NCBI GenBank assembly: GCA_030066075.1
Contig: JASJCH010000019.1
Coordinates: 1-63,775 of the forward strand
Source: Woeseiaceae bacterium
GTDB lineage: Bacteria; Pseudomonadota; Gammaproteobacteria; Steroidobacterales; Woeseiaceae
Length of the DNA: 63,775 nt
Reading direction: 5' to 3'
A model generated the notes under the pieces. The model was not told where the DNA came from and did not search any database. It saw nothing but the letters and a program-made list of their open reading frames with translations. Made by a program: the position numbers and the translations under genes. Numbering within the stretch: position 1 is the stretch's first letter; every line of letters begins with the position of its first letter. This document shows, one piece after another, positions 1 through 8,960 of this stretch.

Positions 1-254
1 GCTTTCCTTTGCGTTATGTCAAAACTCTCCTGGCCAGGTGATGATCTCGGCCCCCGACACGGCCTTGTCGCGAACCTGACCGTCACCCTGAACATAAGGC
101 ACCACAGGCCTTTCGGGGAAATTGCCGACAAATAGTCCGCTGCGACCCTTTAAAACCCTTGGTTTTGCTCGGTTTTTTGACGGCGTTCATAGCCGAAGAT
201 GTGACCTCCGTCCAAAATTATGTTTCTGCATCGTTTGGTTCGTTGGGTATTCGT
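1..254. other. Upstream region without a supported gene
   Basis: I see no convincing gene here. On the minus strand a frame is open from about 186 down to a TGA at 19-21. Its last part reads like protein (it ends IITWPGEF), but it has no start codon, so it is either the tail of a broken leftward gene or chance. On the plus strand a frame is open from the window edge to a TAG at 133-135 and is not recognisable. The promoter of the following kinase probably lies here, but I cannot place it. Confidence 0.3.
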
Positions 255-2147
255 ATGTTAAGAGCTGCGCTGGCGGTCCTGGCCGCCCTTCTGCTGGTGG
301 GCGTTTTGTCCGCTTTGATCGTCGAGTCGAGATCGGTCAATGAGGCGTATTACGTCGCCCATGCCGACCGTATGCGGGCGATCGAAACCAGCAAGAACGA
401 CCTCGCGGAGATCATGCAGGGTGCCAGGAGCGCCTTCGACGACGGCCGGCCGGTGTCCGCGACAACCGAGCTGGCGTTATCCCGGCTCGCCGAGAATAAC
501 CTCCTCTTGCAGAACATGGACGAGCGCCTGCTTAGCGATGCGGCGGTCAACGCTCAGCTATCGGCCTACGAGTCCGAACTCATACAGTTCAGCGAGAACG
601 GCCAGGCCTTCATCGCGCGTCAGAATACGTTTGCGGGCGCCTTGCGTTCGCTGCAGGACGAGTCGCCGCTGATGGTCAAGGACCTGCGGCAGTACAACCA
701 TCGTCTTGAATCACAGAACGCATTCTCGCTTGCGATCGAGATCATCGAATTCGCCACTGCAGAAGACAGTGGCAGCGGCGACCAGCTCATACGGCGCGTC
801 GAGGGGTTACGCGACAATGCGTCGACAGCAGCGCGCTCGCTCGGTCTCCTCGATGCATTCGCAGAATCGGCAACGACAGTCATCGTGGAACGAGCGGCCG
901 CCAACGAGAGATTGCAGGAGATCAACAGCAGCCGCGTCGTCGAGAGTCTCTGGGCGCTGTCCGACGCTATACAGAATGCCAATCGACGCACGATCAGCCG
1001 GGCCGAACGCGCGGGGCTTTTGCTATCCGTTTGCACCGTGCTGCTGCTATTCGGCGCCGGCTACGCGATGTTCCGGTTGCAGGGCAGCTACCGGGAACTG
1101 AACAAGAGCAACCGCGACCTCGAGACCATCAACAACTCTCTCGAGGAGCGCGTGTCGGAGCGAACCGAGGAGCTGTCGACGGCCTACGATGATCTCAAGG
1201 AGTCGCAGGTCCAGCTCGTTCAGGCCGAAAAGATGTCGTCACTTGGCGAACTCGTTGCCGGCATCAGCCACGAGATCAATACGCCGCTGTGGTACCTGAT
1301 CAGCAACTCGACGGTTTTGCAGGAGCGTTGGGAAACCGTCGGCGAATTCTGTGCGGTGGCCGAAGACATGCTCGAAGGCGTGAAGTCGCATGAGAATGTC
1401 AAAGAGAAGATCACCAGCGGCCTCGGGCAAATGCAGCGTTTCCTCAAAGATGGACTACGGGACGATATCGACGAGGCCAGGGACCTGATCCAGGACAGCA
1501 TCGAAGGCCTGGAGGAATTGACGGAGCTGGCGCAGAGCCTCAAGGACTTCAGCCGGCTGGATCGTTCCCGCTTCGGCGAGTTCAACGTCAACGAGGGCCT
1601 CGACAAGACGCTCCTGATCGCCAAGAACCGACTGAAAAACAAAGTCGAAGTGCACAAGCACTACGGTGACATCCCTGCCGTTCACTGCTCACCATCTCAG
1701 ATCAACCAGGTCTTTCTGAACCTGCTGACAAACGCAGCGGACGCCATTGAGGAAAGCGGCGATGTCGTGATTCAGACGGTCGAGGAGAACGACAAGGTAC
1801 GGATCAGTATTGCGGACACGGGCTGCGGAATTTCCGAGGAAGCTCTGTCGAAAATTCGTGACCCGTTCTTCACCACCAAGGACGTTGGCCAAGGCACAGG
1901 GCTGGGCTTGTCAATCGTCGAACAGATTATTTCCTCGCACGGCGGCGAATTGCTGATCGAATCCGAAGAGGGCAAAGGCACGACCATGACCGTCGTCTTG
2001 CCGATTGCCGCACAGGAACAGATCGAAGAATCGGACGAACTGCAGACCGAGCCCGGAGAAGCGGCCGCCAATGACCCGAATAGTGATCCCGCCGCAGACG
2101 ACGTAATGGACGACGAGGGACCGGAGACCGAGGCGGCAACGGTCTGA
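255..2147 (+). CDS. Membrane sensor histidine kinase
   Basis: A membrane-bound histidine kinase that should autophosphorylate and pass phosphate to the receiver proteins that follow. A first transmembrane helix (about residues 4-24) and a second (about 252-275) flank a mostly helical periplasmic domain of roughly 225 residues with no recognised ligand fold. A coiled coil then leads to the H-box GISHEINTPL (His near 339). The N-box NLLTNAADAIEE, G1 box ADTGCGIS and G2 box GQGTGLGLS are intact. About 150 residues separate H- and N-boxes, as in NtrB/DctB-like kinases. The C-terminal tail is acidic and low in complexity. I chose the ATG at 255; an in-frame TTG at 159 would add 32 residues ahead of the first helix. 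The signal sensed is unknown. Confidence 0.85.
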   Translation: MLRAALAVLAALLLVGVLSALIVESRSVNEAYYVAHADRMRAIETSKNDLAEIMQGARSAFDDGRPVSATTELALSRLAENNLLLQNMDERLLSDAAVNAQLSAYESELIQFSENGQAFIARQNTFAGALRSLQDESPLMVKDLRQYNHRLESQNAFSLAIEIIEFATAEDSGSGDQLIRRVEGLRDNASTAARSLGLLDAFAESATTVIVERAAANERLQEINSSRVVESLWALSDAIQNANRRTISRAERAGLLLSVCTVLLLFGAGYAMFRLQGSYRELNKSNRDLETINNSLEERVSERTEELSTAYDDLKESQVQLVQAEKMSSLGELVAGISHEINTPLWYLISNSTVLQERWETVGEFCAVAEDMLEGVKSHENVKEKITSGLGQMQRFLKDGLRDDIDEARDLIQDSIEGLEELTELAQSLKDFSRLDRSRFGEFNVNEGLDKTLLIAKNRLKNKVEVHKHYGDIPAVHCSPSQINQVFLNLLTNAADAIEESGDVVIQTVEENDKVRISIADTGCGISEEALSKIRDPFFTTKDVGQGTGLGLSIVEQIISSHGGELLIESEEGKGTTMTVVLPIAAQEQIEESDELQTEPGEAAANDPNSDPAADDVMDDEGPETEAATV

Positions 2148-2173
2148 ACGACCGAGCCTGACGAAGATAACGC

Positions 2174-3475
2174 ATGCATCAGAAGCCACGCATACTGTTT
2201 GTTGACGACGAGAAACGAGTCCTGAACTCGATGCGTGGGCTATTCCGGCGCGACTACGACCTGTTTCTGACCTGCGAGGGCGCCGAGGCCGTGGAAATTG
2301 CCGCCGAGAATGACGTCGACGTCATCGTGGCCGATCAGCGTATGCCCGGCATGACCGGCGTCGAGGTCCTCGCGAAGGTCAAGGAACGCTCACCGCGGAC
2401 GGTGCGTGTGCTGTTGACCGGCTACGCCGATCCGAGCGCGGTTGAGGGCTCGATCAACATCGGCGAGGTATTTCGGTTTCTTAGTAAACCCTGCCCGCCG
2501 AAGGTCCTGCGCGAGACGCTAAGCATGGCCATATCGGCCTCGCGCACCGCGCCGGCTGCGGAACAGCCGCCCGGCGAGCCTGTAGCCAAAGCGGAGCCCG
2601 CGGCTGCGAAGCCCGCCGCACCGGAGCCGGCAAGCACCGAGCAGCCGGTCGCTGAGCCTGCGCCTCCACCCGCGCCGCCCCCGCCTGCCAGTGCGGCGCC
2701 GGCGGACGCTGCGCAGTCGGAGACGAGCCCGGCGCCGGAACCAGCCGCCGTTGCAGACGAAACTCCGCCACCCGATGTCATCGACGATGACGAGGACACG
2801 CAGCGGAACCTGGTGCCCCTCAAGGAAGAAGATGTCGCAGCGATGAGCGAGCGGACCTCCTCGCACTGGCAGACGGTTACGAGCGTCGTCATGTCGGAAG
2901 ACTCCGTCGAGGAGTCCCAGGAGGTCATGGGGCTGGGCTCAGCGATGCTGAAAACCGCCGACGTCGGCGTTGTCGTGTTCACCATTGACCCGGAGTTCGC
3001 GACGACCACGATTCGCGCCGTGTCCACCGAAAGAAACACGATTCTCGCTACCAAGCTTTCGAAGGTAGCCGAGGCGCTGGAGGACGGCGACGCCGGAGTG
3101 CTGGTCACGGACTACAAGACCAACAACGCCATCCTCAAGAAGATCATTGCGGCGCTCAAACAGCGCCTGCCGCAGCTGGTGACGATCGTCGTCAGCGACG
3201 GCCGGGACACGACCGACATGATCAGCCTGATCAACTTCGGCCAGGTCTACCGTTACGTCCTGAAACCGGTCGAGCCGGAGAAGCTTCGGGAGGAGATCAA
3301 CTCGGCTGTAATGCACCACCTGTACCTGATGAGCAGTCCCGAGTCAGCCAAGCGGCACCAGGTCGCGTCCGGTCCCGCAGAGTCCGAAGGATCGTCGACG
3401 ACGGTGAACCGCTTCATTGACCGCATCAAGAACCTCCCGGCGCCGGGCAAAGACCCGGCGGACACGATCTCCTGA
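2174..3475 (+). CDS. Response regulator with two receiver domains and no output domain
   Basis: Residues 1-120 form a canonical receiver: acidic pair in LFVDDE, phospho-acceptor Asp in IVADQRMPG, Thr in LLTGYAD and Lys in FLSKPC. A linker of about 90 residues rich in Ala, Pro and Glu follows. A second receiver-like domain (about 255-385) keeps an Asp (VTDYKTN), a Ser (VVSDGRD) and a Lys (VLKPVEP), but its acidic pair is reduced to TIDPEF, so its phosphorylation chemistry may be altered. There is no DNA-binding, GGDEF, HD-GYP or other output domain. The gene starts 26 bp after the kinase stop and is presumably its partner. It may act as a phosphate relay, sink or protein-binding scaffold (inference). 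Confidence 0.8.
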   Translation: MHQKPRILFVDDEKRVLNSMRGLFRRDYDLFLTCEGAEAVEIAAENDVDVIVADQRMPGMTGVEVLAKVKERSPRTVRVLLTGYADPSAVEGSINIGEVFRFLSKPCPPKVLRETLSMAISASRTAPAAEQPPGEPVAKAEPAAAKPAAPEPASTEQPVAEPAPPPAPPPPASAAPADAAQSETSPAPEPAAVADETPPPDVIDDDEDTQRNLVPLKEEDVAAMSERTSSHWQTVTSVVMSEDSVEESQEVMGLGSAMLKTADVGVVVFTIDPEFATTTIRAVSTERNTILATKLSKVAEALEDGDAGVLVTDYKTNNAILKKIIAALKQRLPQLVTIVVSDGRDTTDMISLINFGQVYRYVLKPVEPEKLREEINSAVMHHLYLMSSPESAKRHQVASGPAESEGSSTTVNRFIDRIKNLPAPGKDPADTIS

Positions 3476-3494
3476 CTGAACGAGACATGATCGA

Positions 3495-4832
3495 ATGACG
3501 GACGCCAAAGACAACAGCTCACTCCCACTGCTTCTCGGTATCACGGGCTCGATCCTGCTCGTTGCTGTTGGCGGTTGGTTCTTCCTCGAGCAGGGTGACG
3601 AGGCAGCCGCGATCACGAGCTCCGCCCCGCCCGCGATGAACCAGTCATCCCTATCGCCGCAGCCGGACGCCGAGGCCGCGGATTCGGAGATCAGCGAACC
3701 CGATGAAACGGTGGCGCCAGCGGCTACCGCTATCGAGGTCGTCGACGCGCCAACGACCGGTGTCGACGCAGAGCTGCGCAAGGCTCGACTTGCGGCCGAG
3801 GCCGATATCCTGGTGGTCCCGGCGGCACAGAGCGCCCTGTACTACTACAGCCGCGTCCTCGATGTGGAACCCGATCATGAAATCGCGAATGCCGAGCTGG
3901 ATGCCGTTCTGGCGCGCGTCGCGCAGTCGATTACGACCCTGCTCGCCGCGGAAGAGTACGGCCAGGCTTACGACATCGCCGTCAAGGTCGCGCAGCGAAG
4001 GCCCGGTCACGCCCTCGTTGCGCAAACCCAGGAGGTCCTCGACAACCACACCGAAGACCTGGTTCAGCAAGCCATCCAGTTCGCGCGCGACGGCGATGAC
4101 GACGAGGCTCAGCAGGCCCTTGCAGACGCAGAGAGTCTTCCCGGTCGTAACCCGGACTACTTTGCAGCAGTTCGTGACTCGATCGATGAAATCCGGGATG
4201 CACGCCAGGTCGCGGAAGAGCAGGACCGCAGACGCCGCGCGAACAATGCCCGTACCGCGTGGGTACAGAGCGTACGCGGCGCGATCGGGCGAGGGGACCT
4301 GATAGCGCCCGAAGGCAGAAGCGCCCGTGACCTGCTCGCGCAGAGAAACAACTGGACCGCTGAAAAGAATGCGCTGGGCGAAGAGCTATTGACGGCAATC
4401 GTGGAGACCGCCGGGACGAACATCGAGGCCGGATTGGCTGAGGAAGCGGCCGTATTGATCGATGCCGCCGCCGAGCTCGGCGCAGAGACCGATGACATTG
4501 CCTTGCTGAAAGCATCTCTCGAGACCGCCATCATTCAAAAACAATCAGAAAGCATCGTGCCACTGTCCGAACTGGTTCTGACCAAGAGAACATCACCTGT
4601 CTTTCCGCGACGCGCGGAGAGAAACAACCTGTCCGGCTACGTTGACCTCATCTTCACCGTGACGCCGGCGGGCGAAACGACCGAGATTTCGGTTCACCAG
4701 GCGGAGCCCGAAGCCATCTTCGATGAGGCGGCAATCGAGGCGGTCGAGCAGTGGGAGTTCGAGCCGGTCGAGTACCGCGGCCAGGTCATCAGCCAGAGGA
4801 CCGGCGCCCGGCTCATTTTTCGACTCGAATAG
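3495..4832 (+). CDS. Single-pass periplasmic protein with helical repeats and TonB C-terminal domain
   Basis: An N-terminal membrane anchor (about residues 10-30, LLGITGSILLVAVGGWFFL) is followed by a disordered acidic linker. A long Ala/Glu-rich helical region of TPR-like character spans about 85-350. The last 80 residues match a TonB/TolA C-terminal fold (SGYVDLIFTVTPAGETTEIS, then AIEAVEQWEFEPV). No ExbB, ExbD or TonB-dependent receptor lies nearby, so energy transduction is not implied. The domain may instead reach the outer membrane or peptidoglycan. It sits 20 bp after the dual-receiver gene, in an apparent operon with the kinase. The role is unknown; the domain call is fairly secure. 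Confidence 0.7.
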   Translation: MTDAKDNSSLPLLLGITGSILLVAVGGWFFLEQGDEAAAITSSAPPAMNQSSLSPQPDAEAADSEISEPDETVAPAATAIEVVDAPTTGVDAELRKARLAAEADILVVPAAQSALYYYSRVLDVEPDHEIANAELDAVLARVAQSITTLLAAEEYGQAYDIAVKVAQRRPGHALVAQTQEVLDNHTEDLVQQAIQFARDGDDDEAQQALADAESLPGRNPDYFAAVRDSIDEIRDARQVAEEQDRRRRANNARTAWVQSVRGAIGRGDLIAPEGRSARDLLAQRNNWTAEKNALGEELLTAIVETAGTNIEAGLAEEAAVLIDAAAELGAETDDIALLKASLETAIIQKQSESIVPLSELVLTKRTSPVFPRRAERNNLSGYVDLIFTVTPAGETTEISVHQAEPEAIFDEAAIEAVEQWEFEPVEYRGQVISQRTGARLIFRLE

Positions 4833-4988
4833 CACGGCCGTCCAACCGGTCATCTCCCTTCACCCGGGACCGCGCGCGCGGGCCTGACCGCCTTTCAGAT
4901 TCAGTCCAATCTGCCGATACCTATCAGGAGGCGTGCCAACCGTTCGTGTGACCGGCTGGGACATGATTATGTAAAACGGCAGAGCACA
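4833..4988 (+). other. Intergenic gap splitting the signalling locus
   Basis: This 156-bp gap separates the first three genes from the next operon. A purine-rich AGGAGG at 4926-4931 lies next to a GTG that would encode a 13-codon peptide ending in TAA at 4972-4974. The ribosome-site spacing is too short for this to be convincing. No clear terminator or sigma-70 promoter is visible. Confidence 0.3.
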
Positions 4989-5408
4989 TTGGTCGCGAAA
5001 CTCGAACCACTGGTAACTCACAGGATCCTTGTTGTCGAAGACAACGAGCATGTGTCGTATATGCTCGACTTCCTGCTGCGGCGTGCCGGCTACGACGTGA
5101 TCGCGGCCCCGAACGGCCGCGACGCGCAGGCGGCCATCAGGAACCTGCCGCCCGTCGACGTCGTGCTTCTCGACCTGATGCTGCCCTACGTGTCCGGCTA
5201 CCAGCTGATCGAGGAAATTCGCAGCGACCACGACTGGCAATACGTTCCCATCGTCGTACTCTCGGGCAAGGTTCTCGAGGAAGACGTCGTTCAGGCGCTC
5301 GACCTGGGCGCGAACGACTACGTCACCAAGCCGTTCCGGCCGGAAGAGCTGCTCGCGCGGCTGCGGCGCATTGTCGCCGATCATGAGCGGCTGGCGGCGA
5401 TCCGATGA
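4989..5408 (+). CDS. Single-domain response regulator (CheY-like)
   Basis: A stand-alone receiver of 139 residues. It has the acidic pair in ILVVEDNEH, the phospho-acceptor Asp in DVVLLDLMLPY, a Ser in VVLSGKV and the conserved Lys in YVTKPFRPEELL. No output domain is present, so it should signal through protein contacts. The start is a TTG; no in-frame ATG or GTG precedes the conserved fold closely. Its end overlaps the next gene by 4 bp (ATGA), which suggests translational coupling to the outer-membrane protein and places this regulator inside the YaiO/HEAT/glycosyltransferase operon. The upstream histidine kinase is the likely phosphodonor (inference). Confidence 0.85.
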   Translation: MVAKLEPLVTHRILVVEDNEHVSYMLDFLLRRAGYDVIAAPNGRDAQAAIRNLPPVDVVLLDLMLPYVSGYQLIEEIRSDHDWQYVPIVVLSGKVLEEDVVQALDLGANDYVTKPFRPEELLARLRRIVADHERLAAIR

Positions 5409-6499
5409 CCTTCTTGCCGAGGCTGTTGCTCACCCTGCTGATCTGGGGACTGGCCGGCGTCGCGTTCGCCGAGCCTACCCCTGACGAACGTTTCGCGCAG
5501 GCGCAGCAACTGATGCGTGAGGGCGACTACCCGGCGGCGCTTGAAATGCTCGAATCATTGACTCGAGATCATCCTGAGAATGTCGATTACCTGTTTGCCA
5601 GCGGATTGACGCTCGCCAGGTTGAACAGGCCTGGCGAGGCGCTCGAGAACCTCGCCGTCGCAACCCGGCTCGCACCCGACTATGAGGACGTCTGGCGAAC
5701 GCACCATGACCTTCTCGTACGACAACGAGATGCCGAGGAGCTCGACAACTTCCGCAGAGCGTCGGCCCGACGCTTCCCCGATGCGGCCTGGTGGCAGGCA
5801 CCGGACCCGCCGCCACGCTGGTGGCTGACCGTGGGCGCCGGAATCGATTCACTCGACAACGACCAGCCAAACTGGGACAACCAGTTCGTCGAGCTTCGCT
5901 ACGACGTTGACGAAAGGCAGCGCTATGCGCTGGGCGTCGCGCGCGATTCGAGAAACGACGCCAGCGACTTGTCCATGTCCATCTCAGGCGCCTGGTCGAT
6001 GGACAACTGGTTCGCCGGTGCGGCCCTCGCCGCGGCGGAGGACCCCGACATCATGTCCGAGGTTGGCGTCGATGTGCATGGTGGACGGTCGTTCGACGGG
6101 GGCTGGGTGGGCACCGTCAGATACCGATACCGTGGCTACGTGAACGCAACCGTCAGCAGCACGATACTCACCACGGAAAAGTACATCGGCAACTTCCGCT
6201 TCGCCTATGACCTTGGCCTGTCACGCCTGCATGGCGCGTCGAGATTCACGAATCATGTCCTGACGGGGAACTGGTTCTATCGCGAGGGCGCTAGCCTTGG
6301 CCTGTCGTTCAGCACGGGCCGCGAAGCCGAGGCTATCGGCGGGGGACAAGTGCTCGAAACCGATGTCGAGAGCATTTCCTTAAACGGGCGCCACCCGATA
6401 AACGAGCGCTGGCGTCTCGATTGGTGGGTCGGGCTGCACGACCAGGGCGAACTCTACCGGAGAAAGTTCTTTGGACTGGCTGTTTCGATCGGAATTTGA
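5405..6499 (+). CDS. YaiO-family outer-membrane beta-barrel protein with N-terminal TPR
   Basis: A signal peptide (about residues 1-22, ending GVAFA) precedes two TPR-like repeats (about 25-120; for example GDYPAALEMLESLTRDHPEN). The remainder is rich in alternating aromatic and polar strands typical of a small outer-membrane barrel and ends in a strand-like segment. Length and layout fit the YaiO family. TPR plus barrel is also the plan of polysaccharide export porins such as PgaA and BcsC, but this barrel is much smaller. It is followed, with a 29-bp overlap, by the HEAT-repeat gene and then the glycosyltransferase, so a role in secreting or anchoring the polymer is plausible (inference). 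Confidence 0.75.
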   Translation: MTFLPRLLLTLLIWGLAGVAFAEPTPDERFAQAQQLMREGDYPAALEMLESLTRDHPENVDYLFASGLTLARLNRPGEALENLAVATRLAPDYEDVWRTHHDLLVRQRDAEELDNFRRASARRFPDAAWWQAPDPPPRWWLTVGAGIDSLDNDQPNWDNQFVELRYDVDERQRYALGVARDSRNDASDLSMSISGAWSMDNWFAGAALAAAEDPDIMSEVGVDVHGGRSFDGGWVGTVRYRYRGYVNATVSSTILTTEKYIGNFRFAYDLGLSRLHGASRFTNHVLTGNWFYREGASLGLSFSTGREAEAIGGGQVLETDVESISLNGRHPINERWRLDWWVGLHDQGELYRRKFFGLAVSIGI

Positions 6500-7544
6500 C
6501 GCCATTACCACGATCGCGCTGTGGTCGATTGCCGCGGTGGTGGTCACTACCGTGGTGTTGTTCGTGTACACGCTCGGCTTGCGTTACGTCACCGTCGTCA
6601 GCGCCCGCCGGCGGCGCGCGTTCCTCGGCAATTGGCGCGACGTGTTTTCGGCCGCCGCGCTCAGTACGGAAGCCGCCCGGCGCCAGGAGCTGCCACGCCT
6701 GCGTCGTGTCGATCGTCTGGACCTGCTCGAGGAGTGGAGCCGCGCAAGGAGCGTCGTTGATGGCAGTGCCGCCGACAACCTCAATATTCTCGCCGTGCGT
6801 GCGGGCATCCCCGAACTCGCCGCAGGACTGTTCGAGCAACGGCGCGTGCAGTCGCAGATCATGGCGGTTCAGACGTTCGGCTACCTCCGCGATGCGTCGC
6901 ACTACGGCGCCATCGCCGCTCTTGTCGAAAGCCCGAGCACGGCGCTATCCATCACCGCCGCGACATCACTGGTCGAGATCGACCCCGCCAGGGGGGTCGC
7001 GCTGGTTGTTCCAATGATAGCGGCGCGGCGTGACTGGCCGCGGAACCGGGTATCTATCCTGTTGCGCGAGGCCGGCACTGACATCGTTAGCGAACCCATG
7101 TACCGGACCATTCGTTCGGCAAACAACAAAGACAAGACCTACCTATTGCAGTTCGCACGCCTCATCGAAAGCGAAGTTCGCGACGCGCTGGTCGAGGAGC
7201 TGATTCGCGAAACCAACGACGCCGCCGTGTTGACGGCGGCGCTGAAGCTCGTAAGCGGCTACCGCGGCGTACCGAGGATTGCGTCGCTCACCCAGCACAA
7301 AGCCTGGTACGTCCGCATGCAGGCTGCGAAGGTGCTGGGCCGCATCGGCCAACAGGAGCACCTCGCCATCCTCGAGTCCCTGCTGGACGACCCGGAGTGG
7401 TGGGTGCGTTACCGCGCCGCCCAATCCATTGCGTCACTGCCGTTTCTCGGTCCTAACGAGTTACGCCGACTGCAGGGGCGACAAACCGATCCCTTCGCCG
7501 TCGACATACTGCAACAGTCGTTTGCAGAGGTTGGACTGGCATGA
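6471..7544 (+). CDS. Membrane-anchored HEAT-repeat protein
   Basis: One transmembrane helix near residues 15-37 (IAAVVVTTVVLFVYTLG) is followed by an all-helical cytoplasmic domain. Several HEAT-like repeats can be seen, for example AAKVLGRIGQQEHLAILESL and the next unit containing WVRYRAAQSIASLP. Such repeats usually mediate protein-protein contacts; no catalytic motif is evident. The gene overlaps the YaiO gene by 29 bp and the glycosyltransferase gene by 4 bp. Tight coupling suggests a scaffold linking the receiver protein, the synthase and the envelope components (inference). Confidence 0.75.
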   Translation: MDWLFRSEFDAITTIALWSIAAVVVTTVVLFVYTLGLRYVTVVSARRRRAFLGNWRDVFSAAALSTEAARRQELPRLRRVDRLDLLEEWSRARSVVDGSAADNLNILAVRAGIPELAAGLFEQRRVQSQIMAVQTFGYLRDASHYGAIAALVESPSTALSITAATSLVEIDPARGVALVVPMIAARRDWPRNRVSILLREAGTDIVSEPMYRTIRSANNKDKTYLLQFARLIESEVRDALVEELIRETNDAAVLTAALKLVSGYRGVPRIASLTQHKAWYVRMQAAKVLGRIGQQEHLAILESLLDDPEWWVRYRAAQSIASLPFLGPNELRRLQGRQTDPFAVDILQQSFAEVGLA

Positions 7545-8947
7545 CACTCGAGGATTTCGTGCTGGGTGGACAGTGGGTGTTCCTGGCGTACTTTGTCGGC
7601 ATCAACCTGGGTTACCTGATGCAGAACGTCGTGGCAGCCATCGGCATTCGCAAATACCTGGAGACCGCCAACCAGTTTGAAGCCGAGAGCGCATTCTCGG
7701 CGCTGGACATCCCGATCAGTATTGTCGTGCCGGCCTACAACGAGTCCGCCTCGATCATCACGTCTGTCAAGGCATTACTGCAGCTCGAGTACCCACAGTA
7801 CGAACTCGTCGTCGTTAATGACGGTTCGACGGACGATACGTTGCAGAAGCTCATTGACGCTTTTGACATGCGGCAGTTTCCGGAGGCGTACCGCGGCCGT
7901 CTCCAGTCCGCCGAAGTTCGCAACCTGTATCGCTCGACAAAGATCCGCAACTTGCGCGTTGTGGACAAAGTCAACGGCGGCAGCAAGGCCGACGCCAGCA
8001 ACGCCGGCATCAATGCCTGCCGCTATCCGCTCGTTTGTGTCGTGGATGCCGACGGCGTGCTGCAACCGGACAGCCTGCATCGTGTGGTACGCCCGTTCCT
8101 GGAGGATCCAACGACGGTTGCCGTTGGCGGTACCGTCCGTATTGCGAACGGCTGCACGGTTCGCCAGGGCTTTCTCGAAAAAGTCGGGCTCCCCCGCAAC
8201 TTCCTTGCGCTGGTACAGGTTGTCGAGTACCTGCGCGCATTCCTTTTCGGGCGCATGGGCTGGTCGCCGATCAACGGCCTGCTCATCATCTCCGGTGCGT
8301 TCGGACTATTTCACAAGGAAACGCTGGTCGAGGTCGGAGGATACAACCCGGAGGCAGTCGGCGAGGACATGGAGCTGGTGCTGCGCCTGCACCGGATAAT
8401 GAAAGAGAAGAAGCGACCGTACCGAATCACGTTCGTGCCTGATCCGGTCTGCTGGACCGATGCCCCGGAGAACCTCCGAGACCTGAAAGGCCAGCGCGTC
8501 CGCTGGCAGCATGGGCTCGGGCAAGCCCTGATGCTCAACAAATCGCTAATCGGCAACCGTGAGGGCGGCGCAGTCTCCTGGGTAGCGGTCCCTTTTTATG
8601 TGCTGTTCGAGCTATTCGGTCCGATTGTCGAAGTCGCCGGCTACTTCTTCATTATCCTGTGCGCGTCGATGGGCTGGCTGTCCTGGCCGGAGGCCGGAAT
8701 TTTCCTGGGTCTCGCCATAGGTCTCGGCGTCCTGCTGTCCACCAGCGCCATCATGCTCGAGGAACTGTCGTTCCACATGTTTCCGAGAACCAGTCAGCTG
8801 GTGACGCTGTATGCCGTGGCCATACTGGAGAACTTCGGCTTTCGGCAGCTCACCGCCTTCTGGCGACTCCAGGGACTCATTCGCTGGCTGCGCGGGGGCA
8901 AACACAAGTGGGAAACGATCACCCGCAGTGCCAGCGTTGTGGATTGA
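7541..8947 (+). CDS. Processive family-2 glycosyltransferase (membrane polysaccharide synthase)
   Basis: An inner-membrane GT2 enzyme of the PgaC/IcaA/BcsA type. A transmembrane helix lies near residues 8-30. The GT-A domain begins at SIVVPAYNES, with the nucleotide-binding DGSTDDT, the metal-binding DADG near 167, the GEDMEL acceptor/base region near 274 and the QxxRW processivity motif (QRVRW) near 317. About four hydrophobic helices follow. No PilZ domain is present, so direct c-di-GMP control through this chain is not indicated. The sugar cannot be told from sequence. It ends a tight operon with a receiver, a YaiO barrel and a HEAT protein, supporting a role in an exopolysaccharide. Confidence 0.85.
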   Translation: MTLEDFVLGGQWVFLAYFVGINLGYLMQNVVAAIGIRKYLETANQFEAESAFSALDIPISIVVPAYNESASIITSVKALLQLEYPQYELVVVNDGSTDDTLQKLIDAFDMRQFPEAYRGRLQSAEVRNLYRSTKIRNLRVVDKVNGGSKADASNAGINACRYPLVCVVDADGVLQPDSLHRVVRPFLEDPTTVAVGGTVRIANGCTVRQGFLEKVGLPRNFLALVQVVEYLRAFLFGRMGWSPINGLLIISGAFGLFHKETLVEVGGYNPEAVGEDMELVLRLHRIMKEKKRPYRITFVPDPVCWTDAPENLRDLKGQRVRWQHGLGQALMLNKSLIGNREGGAVSWVAVPFYVLFELFGPIVEVAGYFFIILCASMGWLSWPEAGIFLGLAIGLGVLLSTSAIMLEELSFHMFPRTSQLVTLYAVAILENFGFRQLTAFWRLQGLIRWLRGGKHKWETITRSASVVD

Positions 8948-8960
8948 AGCACCAGTCCGT

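Noticed and set aside
4926-4974. 13-codon leader peptide before the single-receiver gene
   Set aside because: The GTG is one base from the AGGAGG, too close for normal initiation, and no attenuator structure follows.
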